Positions 5,062 to 6,513 of a stretch of DNA of 6,513 bases are shown here, piece after piece. Each line of letters starts with the position of its first letter. Within the stretch, counting starts at the first letter, position 1. Made by a program: the position numbers and the translations under genes. Location: positions 41,413 to 47,925 of the forward strand of contig DHOD01000114.1 of the NCBI GenBank assembly GCA_002407725.1, written 5' to 3'. This DNA comes from Christensenella sp. UBA5399 (GTDB taxonomy: Bacteria > Bacillota > Clostridia > Christensenellales > Christensenellaceae). A model generated the notes under the pieces. It searched no databases. It was given only the letters and a program-made list of their open reading frames with translations, and was not told where the DNA came from.

Positions 5062-5095
5062 AAAAAAGCCGCCCCGGTCTATCCCGGAACGGCTT
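5062..5095 (-). terminator. Intrinsic terminator of the NlpC/P60 gene
   Basis: Read on the minus strand a 12-bp stem (5095-5084 with 5077-5066) contains two G-U wobbles around a GATAGA loop and is followed by a T-run (A5062-A5067 on the + strand). On the + strand the wobbles become C/A mismatches, so the structure favours leftward termination. It lies 26 nt past the stop codon of the hydrolase gene. Confidence 0.85.
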
Positions 5096-5120
5096 TTGTA
5101 AGATCCCGTATTTTTCGCTT

Positions 5121-6470
5121 TTACAGCGGACGCTTACCGCAGATAAAGTTGTTGTACGCCCAGGTGCCAAGTCCCCTCTGCACCACCGCACCGTTGCCGG
5201 AAGAAGCGTCTATCATGGTTCCGCCGCCGATATAAACGCCCACATGCCCCGAGAAGCAAATGACGTCGCCCGGCTGCAACTCGGCAATGCTCCCAACAGT
5301 GGGATATCCCGAACTTGCCCAACCGCCGGATGTCATGTACCCGATGCCGTTGCCGCTTGCCTGGAGCGCATAGTACACCAACCCGGAGCAATCGAACGAA
5401 TCAGGCCCTTTGCCGGCTGTACGGTAAGGCTTGCCCAGTTGCTGCGCCGCCGCTTCAATAAACCCGCTTACACTGCCCGGGTTCGCGACGTGCGTCGTGC
5501 TGCCACCGCCGCCTCCGCCGCCGCCTGACGAACTGCCGCCACCACCTGACGAACTACTACCACCGCCCGACGAACTGGCCTTCTTGCCATATTCCAGCGA
5601 AGGCTCCGCCTGCTCCGAGAACAGTATATCTTTTGTGTAATACCCTACACTGCCATCGGCATCCAGCCCGTTCATACGCTGGAAATATTCAACCGCTTTT
5701 ACGGTTTCTTCCCCAAAATACCCCGTCAGGCCACAGCTATATCCAAGCTCCCTGAGCCTGTCCTGGATGTTGGATACATCCGCGCCTTCCGCACCCACCG
5801 TGACAGAATATGTCATAGCGGCATCCGAGAACAACAGCTGCTGCGTTTCAACGCCCGCCACGCCATCCACCATCAAGTCGTGCTTGCGCTGGAAATATCC
5901 CACGGCCTGTTGTGTCATCGGCCCATAATAATCGGTCGGTTCGTCGTTGTCCATATAATGAAGCTCCATCAACCGCTGCTGCAATTCTACGATATCCGGA
6001 TGCTGCGACTCCGGCACCAGTTCAAGATACTGCGGCTCGGGCTCTGCTTCTTCCTCTTGTTCCGTTCCCTCGGCAGTAATCTCCTCCTGCCATTCCACAA
6101 CCTCGCCGTCGCCCTCGGCAGGCACAGCGCTAAGCCCCTGCACGTCCAGCGCTTCACCTTCCGGCAGCGCTTCGCCCTCCTGCACGGTCTGGTCGCCCTC
6201 GGCTGCCTTTGTGGTATGATCCACACTGGCGTTGGCCGATACCGCAATCACCGGTACCAACACGGCTGCGGCTGCAACGCCCAACACAGCCATAAAGCGC
6301 TTTTTGTTGGCCAGCCTTGCCGCCTTGAAAGAATCCACAACTTTCCAAAACGCCTGGACAACAGCATTGCCCCGCTTCCGGGGCTGCGCGCCACTCCTGG
6401 TACGCCGTACGGCCTCGACCGTGCGCACCTTTTCGCCGCCTGGCTCGCCCATGACAGGGGTTGTTTCCAC
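5121..6470 (-). CDS. Membrane-anchored or secreted NlpC/P60 peptidoglycan endopeptidase with two peptidoglycan-binding domains
   Basis: A predicted cell-wall hydrolase that cleaves stem peptides of peptidoglycan. Counting from GTG 6470 there are 449 residues. 1-58 is a basic, presumably cytoplasmic tail; about 59-81 is a hydrophobic segment ending SANA-S, which could be an anchor or a signal-peptidase site; 86-150 is an acidic linker. Two PG_binding_1-like repeats follow at 158-215 (DIVELQQRLMELHYM, YYGPMTQQAVGYFQRKHDL) and 230-286 (NIQDRLRELGYS, YFGEETVKAVEYFQRMNGL). A Ser/Gly linker covers 298-325 and the NlpC/P60 domain 333-449. The catalytic pair is C361 (DSFDCSGLVYYAL) and H409 (GHVGVYIGGG); the usual third polar residue (H/N/Q) appears as D421 in TMIDASSG. 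The frame stays open to the window edge, so GTG 6470 and ATG 6452 are only candidate starts. Terminator at 5062-5095. Confidence 0.92.
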   Translation of the reverse strand: METTPVMGEPGGEKVRTVEAVRRTRSGAQPRKRGNAVVQAFWKVVDSFKAARLANKKRFMAVLGVAAAAVLVPVIAVSANASVDHTTKAAEGDQTVQEGEALPEGEALDVQGLSAVPAEGDGEVVEWQEEITAEGTEQEEEAEPEPQYLELVPESQHPDIVELQQRLMELHYMDNDEPTDYYGPMTQQAVGYFQRKHDLMVDGVAGVETQQLLFSDAAMTYSVTVGAEGADVSNIQDRLRELGYSCGLTGYFGEETVKAVEYFQRMNGLDADGSVGYYTKDILFSEQAEPSLEYGKKASSSGGGSSSSGGGGSSSGGGGGGGGSTTHVANPGSVSGFIEAAAQQLGKPYRTAGKGPDSFDCSGLVYYALQASGNGIGYMTSGGWASSGYPTVGSIAELQPGDVICFSGHVGVYIGGGTMIDASSGNGAVVQRGLGTWAYNNFICGKRPL

Positions 6471-6513
6471 GCCCTGCCGCGATGCCCTTTTATGCGTACT
6501 ACTACCCGAATGG

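Overview
The window looks like a stretch of a Bacillota (Firmicutes) chromosome, most likely class Clostridia. The evidence is AGGAGG-type ribosome binding sites, a small XRE regulator paired with a DUF2178-like membrane protein, a Gram-positive style NlpC/P60 cell-wall hydrolase with peptidoglycan-binding repeats, and a GC-rich glycerol kinase. I cannot name the genus from the sequence. All functional calls come from reading motifs; no database search was run.

Layout. 2-103 (+) is the last 33 residues of a membrane protein that begins outside the window. 104-246 is a regulatory gap holding a TTGACA/GATAAT promoter candidate and a strong terminator-like hairpin, directly ahead of glpK (247-1734, +). 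A GNAT acetyltransferase (1743-2246, +) follows 8 nt after glpK, probably in the same transcript. Convergent to it is a two-gene operon on the minus strand: an XRE-family regulator (2687-2884) followed 4 nt later by a four-helix DUF2178-like membrane protein (2275-2682). Its promoter region carries two copies of a TATGTAAAG/CTTTACATA inverted repeat, which suggests autoregulation.

2962-3878 has no convincing gene. It holds a minus-strand intrinsic terminator with no recognised gene feeding it, a pair of abutting hairpins, and, between 3583 and 3758, five inverted repeats packed one after another. This looks like a dispersed repeat or a structured RNA locus rather than protein-coding sequence, and it is the least explained part of the window.

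3879-4619 (+) encodes a five-segment membrane protein with conserved-looking cysteine clusters and no assigned function. It converges, with 6 nt between stop codons, on a VOC/glyoxalase-like gene (4626-5030, -). Beyond a minus-strand terminator (5062-5095) lies a large membrane-anchored or secreted cell-wall hydrolase (5121-6470, -) with a basic N-terminus, a transmembrane segment, an acidic linker, two peptidoglycan-binding repeats, a Gly/Ser linker and an NlpC/P60 domain. Its reading frame stays open to the right edge, so its true start may lie outside.

The genes do not form one pathway. They read as separate small units: glycerol catabolism with a passenger acetyltransferase, a self-regulated membrane-protein operon, an orphan membrane protein, a VOC protein and a cell-wall enzyme. 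No complete new multi-gene system is evident. The best leads are the hairpin cluster, the dual-operator operon, the altered regulatory loop of GlpK and the promoter/terminator overlap ahead of glpK.
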